Part shown: positions 5,179 through 6,695 of the stretch, one piece after another
Layout: every line of letters begins with the position of its first letter
Numbering within the stretch: the first letter of the stretch is position 1
Assembly (NCBI GenBank): GCA_025934635.1
Contig: JAICWX010000414.1
Location: 1-6,695, forward strand
Reading direction: 5' to 3'
From: Streptosporangiaceae bacterium
GTDB lineage: Bacteria > Actinomycetota > Actinomycetes > Streptosporangiales > Streptosporangiaceae
Length of the DNA stretch: 6,695 nt
Made by a program: the position numbers and the translations under genes
The notes under the pieces: generated by a model
Told to the model about the DNA's origin: nothing
The model's input: the letters and a program-made list of their open reading frames with translations, nothing else
Databases searched by the model: none

Positions 5179-5718
5179 CTAAGACGCCGGGCTGGCCAGC
5201 GTTGGCTGCGGCTGGGCCTGCCGGGGCGGCCAGGTCCGGACGGTGGCCTCGGGGGCGGCGGCCTGCTCGGCGGCGGGCAGCCCCTGGCCGAGCCGGGCCG
5301 CCCGGACCGCGTGCTCCTCCTCCGGCGACAGCGGCTGAGCGCCGTCGCCGTCGCGGACGACCTTGGCGTAGGTGCGGGTCTCGGACCGCCCGTTGATGGA
5401 GCTGAGCACCACGCCGTCGCCCAGCGCGTTGAGCAGCGCGACCGAGAAGGACAGCTGCCCGGACATCTCGCTCAGCGCGTCGTAGCGGACGACCGCGAGG
5501 TCGCGCAGCGCCCGGGGATCCACCGTCCCGCGTGAGCCGACGGCGCCGTTGATCAGCGCCGTGCACTCGGCCACGGCCCGGGCGGCGCGCCGGTGGGCGG
5601 TGATCGCGACCATGATGCCGATCACGCCCACGCCCGGCCCGATGGCCATCGGCCAGTGGTGCTTCCAGTAGTGGATCTGCGTGACGACCCAGGTGATGAC
5701 CGTTATCACACAGCGCAC
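5179..5718 (-). CDS. DUF4446 family membrane-anchored protein
   Basis: A 179-aa protein of the DUF4446 family, whose function is not established. One hydrophobic segment (~24-40, IGPGVGVIGIMVAI) suggests a single N-terminal membrane anchor. The family core follows at ~78-119: VVRYDALSEMSGQLSFSVALL, then GDGVVLSSINGRSETRTYAK. LSPEEEHAV (130-138) is also typical. The last ~35 residues are rich in Ala, Pro and Gln and look disordered. The gene lies 18 nt after the glycosyltransferase stop and 36 nt before pheA, all on the same strand, so an operon is likely. The start is uncertain. GTG 5718 gives the longest frame but overlaps a TATAGT -10-like box, and neither it nor GTG 5709 has a Shine-Dalgarno; 5709 (176 aa, leaderless) is a good alternative. 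No enzymatic motif is seen. Confidence 0.85.
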   Translation of the reverse strand: MRCVITVITWVVTQIHYWKHHWPMAIGPGVGVIGIMVAITAHRRAARAVAECTALINGAVGSRGTVDPRALRDLAVVRYDALSEMSGQLSFSVALLNALGDGVVLSSINGRSETRTYAKVVRDGDGAQPLSPEEEHAVRAARLGQGLPAAEQAAAPEATVRTWPPRQAQPQPTLASPAS

Positions 5719-5722
5719 TATA
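5717..5722 (-). promoter_or_regulatory. Possible -10 box before the DUF4446 gene
   Basis: TATAGT, close to the -10 consensus, lies on the minus strand in a short AT-rich patch (about 5719-5743). A start point about 7 nt downstream would fall at or beside GTG 5709, giving a leaderless transcript for the DUF4446 and pheA genes. A TTGACT hexamer (5740-5735) lies upstream but is only 12 nt away, too close to be its normal -35 box, and it overlaps the glycosyltransferase stop codon. Support is therefore partial. Confidence 0.3.
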
Positions 5723-5736
5723 GCGACTACTAAAAG

Positions 5737-6695
5737 TCAAGATGCGATGGCGCGCCGGCCGGCGGCGGGCAGCCGGGCCAGGATGACGACCAGCACCACG
5801 GCGGCGATCCCGAAGGCGTCCTGCACCACCCGGGCCGCCAGCGCCGGCACCCCGGGCTGGCTCAGCAGGGACTGCCCCCACCAGGGGATGGTCAGCGCGA
5901 AGAAGATCGCGGTCACGGCCGCGATGGCGATCCGGCGCGGTGAGCGCCCGTCGGCCAGGATCGCGCCGATGGCCACGATCACGACGACGAAGTGGTGAAT
6001 CCAGGAGACCGGCGACAGCAGCACCCAGAGCAGCGCGGTGACCGCGATCGCCTCCAGTTCGCGGGACGCCCGGGCCAGCCGCCGCACCACCGCGAAGCCG
6101 GCCACGGCCACCACCACGGCGATCGCCGCCCACAGCACCCCGGGCGCCTGGCCGGGCAGGAACTCCCGGAGCACGATGCCGCGCAGCGACTGGTTGGAGG
6201 TGCCCGCGTTGGACCCCAGCCGCCCGGAGGCGAAGATCGCGCTGGTCCAGTAGGTGACCGAGTCACTAGGCAGCAGCAGCCAGGCGCCGAGCGTCCAGGC
6301 CAGCGCCGCGACCGCCGCGGTGACCGCGGCGCGCCGCCGCCCGGAGACCCACAGGTACACGATGAACACCCCGGGCACCAGCTTGATCGCGGTGGCCAGC
6401 CCGACCAGGACACCGCGCGGCCAGCGCGGCGCGCGGGCCGCGCAGTCCGCCACCGCCATCGCCAGCAGCACCGTATCCACCTGGCCGAACCGCATCTCGT
6501 CGCGCATCGGGAACAGGTAGGCGCAGCCGGCGAAGACGGCCGCGAGGACGGCCGGGCGCGCTCCGCCGGCCGGGACCCGGCGCAGCAGCGGCGCGAACGC
6601 GTACCCGGCGAGCACGGCCAGCGGCAGGTAGATGACGGGCACCCAGGCCAGCTGGGCGGCCGGCCAGGACAGCAGCGCCAGCGGCACCGCGAACA
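5737..6695 (-). CDS. GT87 family polyprenol-phosphate-mannose-type glycosyltransferase, 5' end outside window
   Basis: The reading frame is open to the window edge, so the visible 318 residues are the C-terminal part of a protein that in this family is usually about 400 or more. It is a multi-span membrane protein with at least seven hydrophobic stretches. Family-like motifs, numbered from the GTG at 6687, are FGQVDTVLLAMAVAD (67-81), GVLVGLATAIKLVPGVF (92-108), SNQSLRG (164-170) and LLSPVSWIHHF (223-233). These match the GT87/DUF2029 GT-C fold enzymes that transfer mannose from polyprenyl-phosphate-mannose on the outer face of the membrane, as mycobacterial alpha-1,2-mannosyltransferases such as PimE do. 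The first extracytoplasmic loop, with the catalytic Asp known for PimE, lies outside the window. The acceptor is unknown. It ends 18 nt before the DUF4446 frame, suggesting one operon with pheA. Confidence 0.88.
   Translation of the reverse strand, partial: FAVPLALLSWPAAQLAWVPVIYLPLAVLAGYAFAPLLRRVPAGGARPAVLAAVFAGCAYLFPMRDEMRFGQVDTVLLAMAVADCAARAPRWPRGVLVGLATAIKLVPGVFIVYLWVSGRRRAAVTAAVAALAWTLGAWLLLPSDSVTYWTSAIFASGRLGSNAGTSNQSLRGIVLREFLPGQAPGVLWAAIAVVVAVAGFAVVRRLARASRELEAIAVTALLWVLLSPVSWIHHFVVVIVAIGAILADGRSPRRIAIAAVTAIFFALTIPWWGQSLLSQPGVPALAARVVQDAFGIAAVVLVVILARLPAAGRRAIAS

Noticed and set aside
5735..5740. TTGACT as the -35 box of a promoter with TATAGT at 5717-5722
   Set aside because: The spacer would be 12 nt, far below the 16-19 nt needed, and the hexamer overlaps the glycosyltransferase stop codon.
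4310..6133. A 607-codon minus-strand frame spanning pheA, DUF4446 and the glycosyltransferase
   Set aside because: It is out of frame with three recognisable proteins and consists mostly of Arg/Gly/Ala runs.

Overview
The window is very GC-rich, uses GTG as well as ATG starts, and encodes a bacterial proteasome activator (Bpa/PafE). That points firmly to an actinomycete (Actinomycetota) with a 20S proteasome. An EspI-type MinD/ParA ATPase, a GT87 polyprenol-phosphate-mannose-type glycosyltransferase and a DUF4446 protein agree with this. A Micromonosporales- or Streptomyces-like lineage is possible, but the genus cannot be fixed from this sequence. The DNA looks chromosomal and largely housekeeping. 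I see no transposase, integrase, phage gene or CRISPR array.

Layout, left to right. Positions 84-170 hold a minus-strand tRNA-Ser(UGA), with a stem-loop just downstream and a recognisable promoter just upstream. Positions 225-2507 (minus) encode a 760-aa protein. It has a long disordered N-terminal region built from several kinds of short aromatic tandem repeat, followed by a MinD/ParA-type ATPase domain. A 94-bp divergent intergenic region with a small AT-rich palindrome separates it from a plus-strand pair: a PIG3-type NAD(P)H:quinone oxidoreductase (2602-3582) and the proteasome activator bpa (3628-4182). A 39-bp convergent gap follows. The right part is a minus-strand, probably co-transcribed series read right to left: a GT87 membrane glycosyltransferase (5737-6695, N-terminus outside the window), a DUF4446 membrane-anchored protein (5179-5718) and the prephenate dehydratase pheA (4222-5142).

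The genes do not form one obvious pathway. pheA serves phenylalanine biosynthesis, Bpa feeds proteins to the 20S proteasome without ATP, the oxidoreductase probably handles quinones or electrophiles, and the GT87 enzyme probably adds mannose to an envelope glycolipid or glycan. The least ordinary element is the ATPase N-terminus. It has about 19 in-register Tyr/Phe pentapeptides, then Tyr and Trp hexapeptide repeats, encoded by near-identical 15-18 bp DNA units that often use codons atypical for this genome. I found no convincing evidence of a wholly new system. The best leads are this repeat region, a 15-bp duplication shared by the ATPase stop codon and the tRNA-Ser promoter, and residue changes at two normally conserved motifs (the Bpa C-terminus and the PheA ACT domain).
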